Below are positions 1-8,050 of a stretch of 64,000 nt of DNA, one piece after another. Source of the DNA: Candidatus Pantoea gossypiicola (GTDB lineage Bacteria; Pseudomonadota; Gammaproteobacteria; Enterobacterales; Enterobacteriaceae); NCBI RefSeq assembly GCF_008632075.1, contig NZ_VWVM01000003.1, positions 124,001-188,000 on the forward strand, in the 5' to 3' direction. Position 1 is the stretch's first letter, and each line of letters begins with the position of its first letter. The notes beneath the pieces are model-generated. The model was given only the letters and a program-made list of their open reading frames with translations, searched no databases and was not told the DNA's origin. The position numbers and the translations under genes were made by a program.

Positions 1-366
1 CACAACTACGGTAGCGCGGTTAATCGGCAGCGGATGCTCCTGACCTACCGCGCAATCCAGCAGGAGCTGGGCGACGGCAGCGCCATGCTCTACCGCTACA
101 GCGGCGTCAGAGAGGAAGAGAGCACCTTTCTCGCCTGCTGCTTCTGGCTGGTGGAAGCGTGGGCAGAAATGGGCGAGACCGGCCAGGCGGAACAGGCGAT
201 GCAGGAGATTCTTGATACGCTGGACGGCCAGGGTAACGTCGATATCTTCAATGAGATGTATGACGTCCGCAGTCAGAGCTGGCGCGGCAATATGCCGCAG
301 GGGCTGAGCCATCTGGCATTGATCTGTGCGGCGCAGGCGTTATCGGAAGCGCAGTCGTCAGCATGA
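1..366 (+). CDS. C-terminal end of a glycoside hydrolase family 15 (glucoamylase/trehalase-type) protein, partial
   Basis: The reading frame is open from the first base and ends at a TGA at 364-366, so only about 121 C-terminal residues are present and the start lies outside the window. The segment reads like the end of the (alpha/alpha)6 barrel of GH15 enzymes: an E-E-S-T-F-L-A-C-C-F-W-L-V-E stretch, in which the glutamates and the aromatic helix are typical of this family, then a helical repeat with A-E-M-G-E-T-G-Q-A. Family knowledge suggests a cytoplasmic enzyme acting on alpha-glucosides or trehalose. The exact substrate cannot be judged from this fragment. Confidence 0.7.
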   Translation, partial: HNYGSAVNRQRMLLTYRAIQQELGDGSAMLYRYSGVREEESTFLACCFWLVEAWAEMGETGQAEQAMQEILDTLDGQGNVDIFNEMYDVRSQSWRGNMPQGLSHLALICAAQALSEAQSSA

Positions 367-662
367 TGCATCAGTCATGTTACAGGGAGGTCGGGGAACC
401 GGCGTCCTGTTGCAGTCGGAAGCGCGGGTCGAAGAAAAACGGTTCTGCACCGCTTTACTGATGATGCCCGCCGCCGAATGACGGGGATTAAACAGCGGGT
501 TCCATTTACCCGTCAGCGTGCCCGGCACCTTCAGCAAAAGGCCGTTGTCCGGGCTGTGTAGATGGCGATGGACATAGCAGCCCTCCTGTTCATTTGATTT
601 TTGTTTCAGCGCAAATGAACAGAGGGTGCCAGCCTGCTCCGGCTGAGCAGGCGTGAGGCACA

Positions 663-1817
663 TTATTCAGCCGTACCCTGTTGGAGCGCCTGCAGAATCT
701 GCCACGCTATCCGGATGCGAAGCGGATTGGGGTAATTTTTGTTGGCAAGTAGCACGATGCCGCTGTTCTGCTCAGGAATAAAAGCGATATAGGCACCAAA
801 TCCATTAGTGGAGCCGGTTTTATGTACCCAGCTGGCGCTCTGCGACGGCCCGACCGGATTGATCAGAGTCGCCGGACGCGGTTTCAGCGCCACGCCATTA
901 TCGTTGTCGTTGAGCAGCGTCTCAGCATCGACGGGCCAGTCGTAGATCTCCCAGCCCAGCCCCTGATAGAGACTCCCGACTTTGAAGTAGCGTGACTGCG
1001 CAGTACGGATGGCATTCCGCAGCACCGCGTTGCCCGCCGATAAACGGTTGGGATCGACGTTGGCCTGCATAAAGGTCAGCATGTCACGCGCGGTGGATTT
1101 GACGCCATAGGCTTCTGCATCCAGCATGCCGGGGGACACCCGAACCGGCTGACCATTTTTATAGCCCCAGGCGTAGTTCAGCATCATCGACGGCGGCACA
1201 GTAATGTAAGTGCGCGTCAGGCGCAGCGGCTGAAACACATGTCGCTCCATCGCCTGCTCATAATCGCCCTTCACCATCAGCGAGCCAAACAGACCAATAC
1301 TGGCGTTAGAGTACTGGCGCTGCAAACCTGGTGCTGCCGTTGGCTGCCAGTTCTGATAGAAGCGGAGCAGAGAAGCCTGGTCGGTGACCTCATCAGGCAG
1401 CTGTAAAGGCAGGCCGCCTGCGGTATAGGTCGCCAGATGTAGCATACGCACCGCATGCCATTGCTCACCCGTCAGCTGCGGCCAGCGCTTTTGCACCGGA
1501 TCGTTAAGACGGATTTCGCCGTTGCGGATCATGATCCCGGCCAGCGTACCGGTAAAGGTTTTGCTCACCGACCCCAGTTCAAACAGCGTATTTTCCGTGA
1601 CCCGGCGGCGTGACTCAAGATCGGCCACGCCGAGATTCACAAACTGCGCCCGGCCCTTGTAAAGCACCGCCACCGACATTCCGGGGATCGCCTGCTGCTC
1701 CATCAGCGGTTCAATCGCGGCTTTAACCAGAGAAGCGACCTGCTGTGAGGAGAGATCGGCGGCAACACAGCTGGCAGAGAGAGAAAATAAAGCAAGGTAA
1801 AACAAGGACTTTTTCAT
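663..1817 (-). CDS. ampC: Class C beta-lactamase AmpC
   Basis: This 384-residue periplasmic serine hydrolase opens the beta-lactam ring of cephalosporins and penicillins. An N-terminal signal peptide of about 20 residues is visible. All three class C motifs are present: S-V-S-K near residue 83 (nucleophilic serine and its lysine), Y-S-N near residue 170, and K-T-G near residue 331. The length fits the family (E. coli AmpC is 377). The ATG at 1817 follows the usual lysine-rich signal start, although no strong Shine-Dalgarno is visible. No divergent ampR regulator is adjacent: the upstream neighbour is a small Cys-rich protein on the same strand. Expression may therefore be low and constitutive, as in E. 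coli, but this is inference. Confidence 0.95.
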   Translation of the reverse strand: MKKSLFYLALFSLSASCVAADLSSQQVASLVKAAIEPLMEQQAIPGMSVAVLYKGRAQFVNLGVADLESRRRVTENTLFELGSVSKTFTGTLAGIMIRNGEIRLNDPVQKRWPQLTGEQWHAVRMLHLATYTAGGLPLQLPDEVTDQASLLRFYQNWQPTAAPGLQRQYSNASIGLFGSLMVKGDYEQAMERHVFQPLRLTRTYITVPPSMMLNYAWGYKNGQPVRVSPGMLDAEAYGVKSTARDMLTFMQANVDPNRLSAGNAVLRNAIRTAQSRYFKVGSLYQGLGWEIYDWPVDAETLLNDNDNGVALKPRPATLINPVGPSQSASWVHKTGSTNGFGAYIAFIPEQNSGIVLLANKNYPNPLRIRIAWQILQALQQGTAE

Positions 1818-1847
1818 CGTTAACTAAGCGTTCTTCACTGAATCGAA

Positions 1848-2093
1848 TTATTTACACTGGCTGGAACAGGCCTGTACGCACATCTGAGCCTTTGAGCTAC
1901 AGGCCCCGCTATCCCGGGTGTTGCAATGGGACTGCTCGACGTAGCAGTTGGTCTGACAGGTGGAGAGATCGCAGCGGTCAGCGACGGGCGTCAGCTGCAC
2001 CAGCGGCGCGCGGGCCGGAAAAAGCGCCGCAGGCTGAGCGAAGGCGCTGCTGCCCAGTAATCCGGACAGCAGCAGAGTGAGGATAATTTTCAT
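1848..2093 (-). CDS. Small cysteine-rich secreted protein, function unknown
   Basis: This is an 81-residue protein with a clear signal peptide (MK-IILTLLLSGLLGSSAFA, cut near residue 19) followed by a mature part with eight cysteines, several in C-x(4-6)-C spacing. That suggests a disulfide-bonded periplasmic or outer-membrane-associated protein. A longer frame is open upstream to 2195, but the ATG at 2093 has a good AGGAG ribosome site and starts exactly at the signal peptide, so I chose it. The gene lies 30 bp upstream of ampC on the same strand and could be cotranscribed with it. I do not recognise a named family. Confidence 0.75.
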   Translation of the reverse strand: MKIILTLLLSGLLGSSAFAQPAALFPARAPLVQLTPVADRCDLSTCQTNCYVEQSHCNTRDSGACSSKAQMCVQACSSQCK

Positions 2094-2160
2094 AACATTT
2101 CTCCTGAGGTACGCAGCACTAAGTATGGCCAGTCTGGCGCGCGCCGTCAGAGAAATCTCA

Positions 2161-3342
2161 TCAAATTGAGACAACAGGAGGGTGTTGAGTGACATTCATC
2201 ACGCCACGACTGTAGATTTCGTTGAGCCGGGCGATATAACGCTGAGTGTCATGCTGCTCTTTGATGCGCAGAATGGCCGCTTCCCCTTTCTCCTGCAATA
2301 TTTCAGGACGTTCAATGATGGCGAGCAGCGTCGATTTCAGCCCGTCAACCAGCGAACGGCGCAGCTGCGATTTTTGCTCTGCCGAGGTGATGCTGTATTC
2401 GCGATCGGCGTTCAACGGACTCGCAATGACCCAGCCCGCATTGGCTGGATTGATTTCCGGCAGCGCACGCACGTTGCTGGTGATCACCGGACAGCCGTTG
2501 GCCTGCATCTCCAGCACGGAGAAACCGTAAGTCTCCTGCCAGGTCGGTAACAGACCGGCATCGCTCTGACGGAACAGCTGCATCAGCGCACTATTTTCCA
2601 TCTGTGAATGATGCGTAATGCAGCGATAGCGCTTGATGCGGTTCTCAATGTCGCGGCAGAAAGCATCATCATCCTGGAACTGACGATGAGCAACATTACG
2701 ACGTTTGGTGAGATCGCCAATCAGCTGCAGGTCCAGCTGCGACTCGTCCAGCCGGTGCTCTTCAATCAGCTCACTGATTGCCAGCACCACTTCCGCCCCG
2801 CCTTTACGGTAGAACTCATTACCGGCAAAGATCAGCTTCAGAACACCTGGCTGACGCGGCGTTTTTTGCTGAACGAACAGCTTTTGCGGCGGATGCAGAA
2901 CCAGGGTTTTACGACGGATTTGCTGCGCAACATCCGGTTTGAACAGTTTCATCTGAATGTTCAGCGTAGCGTCTGAGATAGCAATCAGCCCCAGACAGTT
3001 ATCTTTTAACAGATAAGGAATAAGCCGTTGCAGCTCAGGATTATCCTGCTTGGCAACACCCGCGACCGGCAGCACGCGCGGCAGCTCGGTTTCAAACGAG
3101 GCGACCCACTTCTGCTGAGTAATGGCGACTTCGTTGAACAGATGGAGGATGTCAGCCCGCGATGCCCCGGAAAAAGGCACAGGCTGAAAGACAAAGGTTT
3201 TATTCTTTTTCAGCAATCGGGTACGTAACGGATTAATAAAATAGAACAGATTGCTCTTTTTCAGATTTATATATTCGTTATCCGGATTAACTAAGATATT
3301 ACGTTGCTCCGGATACTGGTTATTCGTGATTCCAATTTTCAT
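2161..3342 (-). CDS. Glycosyltransferase of the GT4 / GT-B fold type
   Basis: This 393-residue protein belongs to the group 1 (GT4) glycosyltransferases. Around residues 269-277 it carries the E-x7-E signature (E-T-Y-G-F-S-V-L-E) followed by a conserved N-G-C-P-V-I turn, which binds the nucleotide-sugar donor. A K-R or R-K-G phosphate-binding loop is seen earlier (A-G-N-E-F-Y-R-K-G-G). No membrane segment or signal peptide is visible, so it is probably cytoplasmic. The gene stands alone with no polysaccharide or LPS cluster next to it, so its acceptor cannot be inferred. The ATG at 3342 has a GGAAGA ribosome site, and a CRP-like palindrome lies about 30 bp further upstream. Confidence 0.85.
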   Translation of the reverse strand: MKIGITNNQYPEQRNILVNPDNEYINLKKSNLFYFINPLRTRLLKKNKTFVFQPVPFSGASRADILHLFNEVAITQQKWVASFETELPRVLPVAGVAKQDNPELQRLIPYLLKDNCLGLIAISDATLNIQMKLFKPDVAQQIRRKTLVLHPPQKLFVQQKTPRQPGVLKLIFAGNEFYRKGGAEVVLAISELIEEHRLDESQLDLQLIGDLTKRRNVAHRQFQDDDAFCRDIENRIKRYRCITHHSQMENSALMQLFRQSDAGLLPTWQETYGFSVLEMQANGCPVITSNVRALPEINPANAGWVIASPLNADREYSITSAEQKSQLRRSLVDGLKSTLLAIIERPEILQEKGEAAILRIKEQHDTQRYIARLNEIYSRGVMNVTQHPPVVSI

Positions 3343-3372
3343 GATCGTCTTCCAGAGTCCTTTATGTCCAGA

Positions 3373-3386
3373 GTGATCTATATCAC
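3373..3386. promoter_or_regulatory. CRP-like binding palindrome
   Basis: The sequence GTGATCTATATCAC is a perfect palindrome that fits the CRP core GTGA-N6-TCAC. It also resembles an FNR/CRP hybrid site (GTGAT-N4-ATCAC). It lies 31 bp upstream of the glycosyltransferase ATG, so depending on the transcription start it could act as an activator or a repressor site. Inferred from sequence only. Confidence 0.5.
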
Positions 3387-3862
3387 GCGATCGCGGCTGA
3401 TACGTTTGAGCAATTTCCTAAAAGCCTTTTCTGATGCGGCTTAAGCAGTTTTGCTAATGATTGCGCCCGGTGATAAAACAACCATAATTATGTCTGTTTA
3501 TGAATATGCATTTTTGATTAACAGGTATGTTTAATTGTTTCAGCCTAACTGCCTGTTGACCATGGTGAGAATTTTCCAGGCAATATTTCTGCCAGTTGTT
3601 GTTTATATGTATAATTATTTGTCAGAAGTGTTATCGAAGCGAGGCGGTAATTTAGTTTATAACTTTTAAAGTAATTTCCAGGGTGGGTTAACGGGATGTC
3701 GGCTCTCTCTGACTGATAACTGTCCCGGAGGCCTGACATCGATTACTAACCAAATGATGAAACAAAAGATACAGCCAGATCGTTTCTGCACCCTTTTTGC
3801 GCCCTGATTTGCCACATTAAAGTGCATTACGTCAGAAAACGCATGTTAGCTGCATACCTTAA

Positions 3863-3902
3863 CACTATAAATAACCTGATGTTTTAGTTAGGTTTTATAG
3901 TG
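3863..3902. promoter_or_regulatory. Inverted repeat upstream of hpxO
   Basis: CACTATAAA at 3863-3871 is matched by TTTATAGTG at 3894-3902, and the pairing extends inward through AACC/GGTT with a small bulge. The repeat ends about 68 bp upstream of the hpxO ATG, a usual place for an operator. In Klebsiella, hpx genes are controlled by dedicated regulators and nitrogen status. Which protein might bind here is unknown. Confidence 0.35.
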
Positions 3903-3970
3903 AAATCCAACCTGACCGCCTTTCTGGTACAAAAGTTGCAGGAGTCTCTCCATGCAGACAGGAGAGCACT

Positions 3971-5128
3971 ATGAAAGCAATCGTAATTGGTGGCGGTATT
4001 GGCGGAATGAGCAGCGCGATTGCGCTGGAGAAAGCCGGAATCGATGTTGAGGTGTTTGAAGCCGTTCAGGAGATGAAGCCCGTCGGCGCGGCGATTTCCA
4101 TCTGGCCCAACGGCGTTAAATGCCTGAATGCGCTGGGAATGAAAACCGCGCTACGTGAGCTGGGTGGCAATATGGCCTATATGGCCTATCACGACGGCGC
4201 AACCGGTGCGGCCCTGACCCGCTTCAGCATGGCACCGCTGGTACAGCAGGTGGGCGAATATCCCTGTCCGGTGGCACGGGCAGAACTGCAGGCGATGTTG
4301 ATTGATACCTTCGGGCGTGAACGGGTGCAGTTTGGTAAGCGGGTGATCCAGGTCGAACAGTCTGAAAATGGCGTCATCGCAACCTTCTCTGATAACAGTC
4401 AGGCGCACGGCGATTTTCTGATTGCCGCCGATGGCACCCATTCCGTCGTCCGCGACTATGTGCTGGAGCAGAAGCTGGAACGACGTTATGCCGGTTACGT
4501 TAACTGGAATGGTCTGGTCACCATAGACGAAAGCATTGCGCCCGCCGATCAGTGGACAACCTTCGTCGGTGACGGTAAGCGTGTTTCACTGATGCCGGTT
4601 AGCGGCAATCGGTTCTACTTCTTCTTTGATGTGCCGCTACCGAAGGGACTGCCGCAGGATCGCAGCACGGTGAAAGCGGACCTGACCGGCTATTTCCATG
4701 GGTGGGCGGAGCCGGTGCAGCAACTGATTGCGGCAATTCATCCTGATAACACTAACCGGGTTGAGATCCACGACATTGAACCGTTCAGCCGCTTTGTCAA
4801 AGGGCGTGTTGCGCTGCTTGGCGATGCGGCCCACAGCACCACGCCCGATATTGGTCAGGGTGGCTGTGCGGCGATGGAAGATGCCGTGGTGCTGGCGGCG
4901 ACGCTGGCCTCTCATTCACTGGGTATAGAAGATGCCCTGCTGCGCTATCAGGCGCGACGGGTTGAGCGGGTAAAAGATTTGGTGCTGAAAGCGCGCAAAC
5001 GCTGTGACGTGACCCATGGGCGCGACCCGGCAGTCACGGCAGAGTGGTATCAGTCATTGAAAAACGAAACCGGTGAGCGAGTACTGGCTGGAATGTGCGA
5101 AACCATCGAAGGCGGTCCGCTGGGCTAA
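3971..5128 (+). CDS. hpxO: FAD-dependent urate hydroxylase HpxO
   Basis: This 385-residue flavoprotein monooxygenase hydroxylates urate at C5 using NADH and O2, giving 5-hydroxyisourate, the step after xanthine dehydrogenase in purine breakdown. The N-terminal dinucleotide motif G-G-G-I-G-G lies at residues 8-13. The second FAD motif, G-D-A-A-H, near residue 285 is followed by the P-x-x-G-Q-G segment. The length matches Klebsiella HpxO (about 384). The ATG at 3971 follows a GGAGAG ribosome site. Genes for the following steps (hydroxyisourate hydrolase, OHCU decarboxylase, allantoin use) are absent from this window and must lie elsewhere if the pathway is complete. The link with xdhABC-guaD across dcp supports the assignment. 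Confidence 0.9.
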   Translation: MKAIVIGGGIGGMSSAIALEKAGIDVEVFEAVQEMKPVGAAISIWPNGVKCLNALGMKTALRELGGNMAYMAYHDGATGAALTRFSMAPLVQQVGEYPCPVARAELQAMLIDTFGRERVQFGKRVIQVEQSENGVIATFSDNSQAHGDFLIAADGTHSVVRDYVLEQKLERRYAGYVNWNGLVTIDESIAPADQWTTFVGDGKRVSLMPVSGNRFYFFFDVPLPKGLPQDRSTVKADLTGYFHGWAEPVQQLIAAIHPDNTNRVEIHDIEPFSRFVKGRVALLGDAAHSTTPDIGQGGCAAMEDAVVLAATLASHSLGIEDALLRYQARRVERVKDLVLKARKRCDVTHGRDPAVTAEWYQSLKNETGERVLAGMCETIEGGPLG

Positions 5129-5132
5129 CCAA

Positions 5133-5168
5133 AAAAAAGGGGGCTGTCACCATGGCAGCCCTTTTAGT
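5133..5168. terminator. Bidirectional rho-independent terminator between hpxO and dcp
   Basis: An A-tract is followed by a GC-rich stem (GGGGGCTG pairing with CAGCCC) and a TTTT run. It sits between two convergent stop codons, so it can serve both strands. Confidence 0.75.
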
Positions 5169-5170
5169 TA

Positions 5171-7213
5171 TCAATCCGCCAGACCGCGATTCTTCAGCAT
5201 TGGCTCAAGCTGAGGTGCTGCGCCCCGCCAGCTTTCATACAGTGTTTTAAGATCGCTGCTGTTACCCCGTGACAGAATCTTCTGCCGGAAGATGTCGCCG
5301 TTTTCACGGGTTAGTCCGCCATGCTCCGCAAACCACTGATAGCCATCGTCGGCAAGCATCTGCGTCCAGATATAGGCGTAATAACCTGCGGCGTAACCAC
5401 CGCCCCAGATATGCTGGAAATAGCTGGAGCGATAGCGCGGCGGCACCGCCGTCAGCGCCATGTTATCGCTCTGCAACGCCTGCTTCTCGAACCCTTCTAC
5501 GCTTTGCGGTGCGGCATCACGGTTAAGGCTGTGCCAGTGCAGGTCCAGCAGCGCGGCAGCCAGCAGCTCGCTCATCTCATAGCCTTTGTTAAACGTCGCG
5601 GCCCGGATAATCTTTTCATGCAGCTCAGCAGGCATTAACGCCTGAGTCTGATAGTGACGAGCGTAGTTGCGGAACACCGCCGGCTCGCTGGCCCAGTGCT
5701 CGTTGATCTGCGAAGGAAACTCAACGAAATCGCGCGGGGTTTCCGTGCCCGACAGGCTCGGATAGCGCTGGCTGGCAAACAGGCCGTGCAGCGTGTGGCC
5801 GAACTCATGAAACATCGTGATGACGTCGTCCCAGCTCAGCAGCGCCGGTTCCCCCGCTGGCGGTTTGGTGTAATTACATACGTTGTAGATCACGGGTTTG
5901 CTGTCGAGCAGCGTTGACTGGTTGACGAAGTTACTCATCCAGGCACCGCCGCCTTTGCTGTCGCGCTTAAAGAAATCGGTGTAGAACAGCGCCAGCGGCG
6001 TGTCACCGGCATCGAAAATCTCATAAACCTGAACGTCGGGATGATAAACCGGCAGATCCTGACGCGGTGTAAAGCGGATGCCGTAAAGCTGGGTTGCTGC
6101 CCAGAAGACCCCATTCCGGAGCACTGAGTTCAGTTCAAAATAAGGCTTAATCTGGCTCTCATCGAGATCGTAGCGGGCACGCCGCACCTGTTCGGCATAA
6201 AAACGCCAGTCCCATGCCTGCAGAGTAAAATCGCCCTGCTGCTTATCGATAGTCTGCTGAATGGCCGCCGCTTCACGCTCCGCACGGGCGCGTGCGGCGG
6301 GCACGATGTTGCGCATAAAGGCCAGTGCCGCATCGGGGGTTTTCGCCATCTGATCCTGCAGCTTCCATTCGGCATAGCTGGCAAAACCCAGCAGCCGGGC
6401 CTGCTCCGCCCTGACCTGCGCCAGCCGTAATACCAGCTCGCGGGTATCGTTCTCATCGCCTTTTTCCGTACGCGTCACACTTGCTTTAAATAGCGCTTCC
6501 CGGGTTGCGCGATCGGCCAGGCTCTGCAACGCCGGTTGCTGCGTGGTGTTCTGCAACACCAGCAACCCGCTTTTTTCCAGTCCACGCGCCTGCGCTTCCG
6601 CCTGGGCCACTGCCAGGTCGGCCGGTGACAGTCCCGCCAGCTGCTGCAGATCATTAACGACCAGTCCGCCCGCTTTGGTGGCAGCCAGCAGTTTATTGGT
6701 AAAACGGGTACTGAGGCGCGCCGCTTCCTGATTCAGGGCTTTAAGCTGCTGCTTCTGCGCTTCCGGGAGATTGGCCCCCGCCAGCTGGAAACGCTGCCAG
6801 ATCACCTCAACCAGCCGTTTTGATTCGGCATCCAGTTTGGCGCGCTGCAGATAAACCGCATCGAGTCGTGAAAACAGCGGGCGGTTCAGCATGATGTCGT
6901 CGTTAAGCGCAGTAAGCTGCGGCGCAATCTCCTCATCCACCTGCTGCAGATAAGGGCTGGTATGGGCCGAGGTCATCGCGCTGAAGACCAGGTTCACCCG
7001 GTTGAGGAGCTGTCCGCTCTTCTCCAGCGCCTCAAAGGTGTTGAGAAAAGTGGGCGCTTCGCTGTTCAGGGCGATAGCCTCGACTTCCTGACGCTTCTCC
7101 TCAATGCCAGCCTGCAGCGCGGGCAGGAAATCCTGCTCCTCAATCTGGTCAAAGGGAGGAGCCTGGTAAGGCAGTGTGCTGACGCTAAAGAAGGGATTCT
7201 GACGGGCGTTCAT
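5171..7213 (-). CDS. dcp: Peptidyl-dipeptidase Dcp (M3 metallopeptidase)
   Basis: Dcp is a zinc peptidase that removes dipeptides from the C-terminus of peptides. The 680 residues match E. coli Dcp (681). The zinc motif H-E-F-G-H lies near residue 470, followed by the G-T-E-T-P-R-D-F-V-E-F-P-S-Q family segment that supplies the third zinc ligand and active-site residues. There is no signal peptide. The ATG at 7213 has an AGGAG ribosome site. In E. coli dcp is the divergent neighbour of ydfG; here xdhC-xdhB-xdhA-guaD lie between the two, so an accessory block probably entered this junction or was lost from it in E. coli. Confidence 0.97.
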   Translation of the reverse strand: MNARQNPFFSVSTLPYQAPPFDQIEEQDFLPALQAGIEEKRQEVEAIALNSEAPTFLNTFEALEKSGQLLNRVNLVFSAMTSAHTSPYLQQVDEEIAPQLTALNDDIMLNRPLFSRLDAVYLQRAKLDAESKRLVEVIWQRFQLAGANLPEAQKQQLKALNQEAARLSTRFTNKLLAATKAGGLVVNDLQQLAGLSPADLAVAQAEAQARGLEKSGLLVLQNTTQQPALQSLADRATREALFKASVTRTEKGDENDTRELVLRLAQVRAEQARLLGFASYAEWKLQDQMAKTPDAALAFMRNIVPAARARAEREAAAIQQTIDKQQGDFTLQAWDWRFYAEQVRRARYDLDESQIKPYFELNSVLRNGVFWAATQLYGIRFTPRQDLPVYHPDVQVYEIFDAGDTPLALFYTDFFKRDSKGGGAWMSNFVNQSTLLDSKPVIYNVCNYTKPPAGEPALLSWDDVITMFHEFGHTLHGLFASQRYPSLSGTETPRDFVEFPSQINEHWASEPAVFRNYARHYQTQALMPAELHEKIIRAATFNKGYEMSELLAAALLDLHWHSLNRDAAPQSVEGFEKQALQSDNMALTAVPPRYRSSYFQHIWGGGYAAGYYAYIWTQMLADDGYQWFAEHGGLTRENGDIFRQKILSRGNSSDLKTLYESWRGAAPQLEPMLKNRGLAD

Positions 7214-7273
7214 GGTTCGCTCCTGATGGGCATCGCAAAGTCTTATCCTGACAGGTTGCCGCGAAAGCGCAAC

Positions 7274-8050
7274 TCAGGCAACGTGCTGCTGATACACGCT
7301 GATGATTTCACCGGCAATCGCTACCGCAATCTCGGCGGGCAGCTTGCCTTTAACATCCGCCAGGCCTATCGGACAGCGCAGGCGCGCCAGTGGCTCGCTT
7401 GCCACGCCCCTGCCTGCCAGCCGGTAGCGGAAACGCTGATTTTTCGTCGCTGAACCGATGACGCCAGCATAGCGAAAATCGCCGCGTTTCAGCACCGCTT
7501 CGCACAGTTCAAAGTCGAGCGGATGGTGATGCGTCATAATGATGAAGTAACTGCCCGCAGGTGCCTGGGCCACACAGTCGAGCGGGTCGTCAGGCTGCAG
7601 TGTGACCACGCCAGGCGGAACAGAGCTGAACTGATCCGGACGGCTGTCGATCCAGTTAATGTGACAGGGTAACGTCGACAGCAGATTCACCAGCGCCTGT
7701 CCGACATGGCCCGCGCCAAACAGGTAAATTTCCGGCTGCGCCTGTAGCAGCGGCTCAAACAGCAGCGTGGTTTTACCGCCACAGCACTGTCCGAGCCGTG
7801 CGCCGAGGCTGAAATCCTCGGTGTGTGGCGCGGTCGCTCCACTTTGCAGCATCGCTCTGGCCTGGGCGATGCATGCAAATTCCAGATGACCGCCCCCGAT
7901 CGTGAGAAAGCTCTCGTGCTGCGTGACAACCATTTTGCTGCCGCTGTCACGCGGCACCGAACCGTGCTCACTGAGCACGGTAATTAATACGCAGCTCTGG
8001 CGTTTTTCACGCAGCTGATGCAGCACACCGATCCAGTCATGATAGTCCAT
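7274..8050 (-). CDS. xdhC: Xanthine dehydrogenase accessory protein XdhC
   Basis: This is a 258-residue XdhC/CoxI-family protein, which in other bacteria binds the molybdenum cofactor, helps add its terminal sulfur and inserts it into xanthine dehydrogenase. It shows the N-terminal XdhC domain (G-S-V-P-R-D-S-G-S-K-M-V-V near residue 35) and the C-terminal Rossmann-type domain (L-F-G-A-G-H-V-G-Q-A-L, then I-M-T-H-H-H-P-L-D and G-V-I-G-S-A-T-K). Two TTG codons lie just upstream in frame, but the ATG at 8050 has a GGGAG ribosome site and fits the family start. It overlaps the end of xdhB by 14 bp, which indicates translational coupling. It is the last gene of the guaD-xdhABC operon. Confidence 0.93.
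   Translation of the reverse strand: MDYHDWIGVLHQLREKRQSCVLITVLSEHGSVPRDSGSKMVVTQHESFLTIGGGHLEFACIAQARAMLQSGATAPHTEDFSLGARLGQCCGGKTTLLFEPLLQAQPEIYLFGAGHVGQALVNLLSTLPCHINWIDSRPDQFSSVPPGVVTLQPDDPLDCVAQAPAGSYFIIMTHHHPLDFELCEAVLKRGDFRYAGVIGSATKNQRFRYRLAGRGVASEPLARLRCPIGLADVKGKLPAEIAVAIAGEIISVYQQHVA

Larger units (their letters stand above)
3343..3970. other. AT-rich intergenic region between the glycosyltransferase and hpxO
   Basis: About 630 bases without a convincing gene. The stretch is visibly richer in A and T than its surroundings and separates two divergent genes. It holds a CRP-like palindrome near 3373 and a 9-bp inverted repeat at 3863-3902 close to hpxO. A 64-codon frame at 3545-3739 on the minus strand has no ribosome site or recognisable product. 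The size leaves room for a small RNA, but I cannot show one. Confidence 0.6.

Noticed and set aside
358..663. 101-codon minus-strand frame downstream of ampC whose ATG overlaps the ampC stop by one base
   Set aside because: No signal, domain or recognisable homologue, unusual composition, and no ribosome site of its own. The coupling-like overlap may be chance. Kept out of the gene list, but conservation in relatives could change this.
3545..3739. 64-codon minus-strand frame in the AT-rich gap before hpxO
   Set aside because: No ribosome site and no protein-like pattern.
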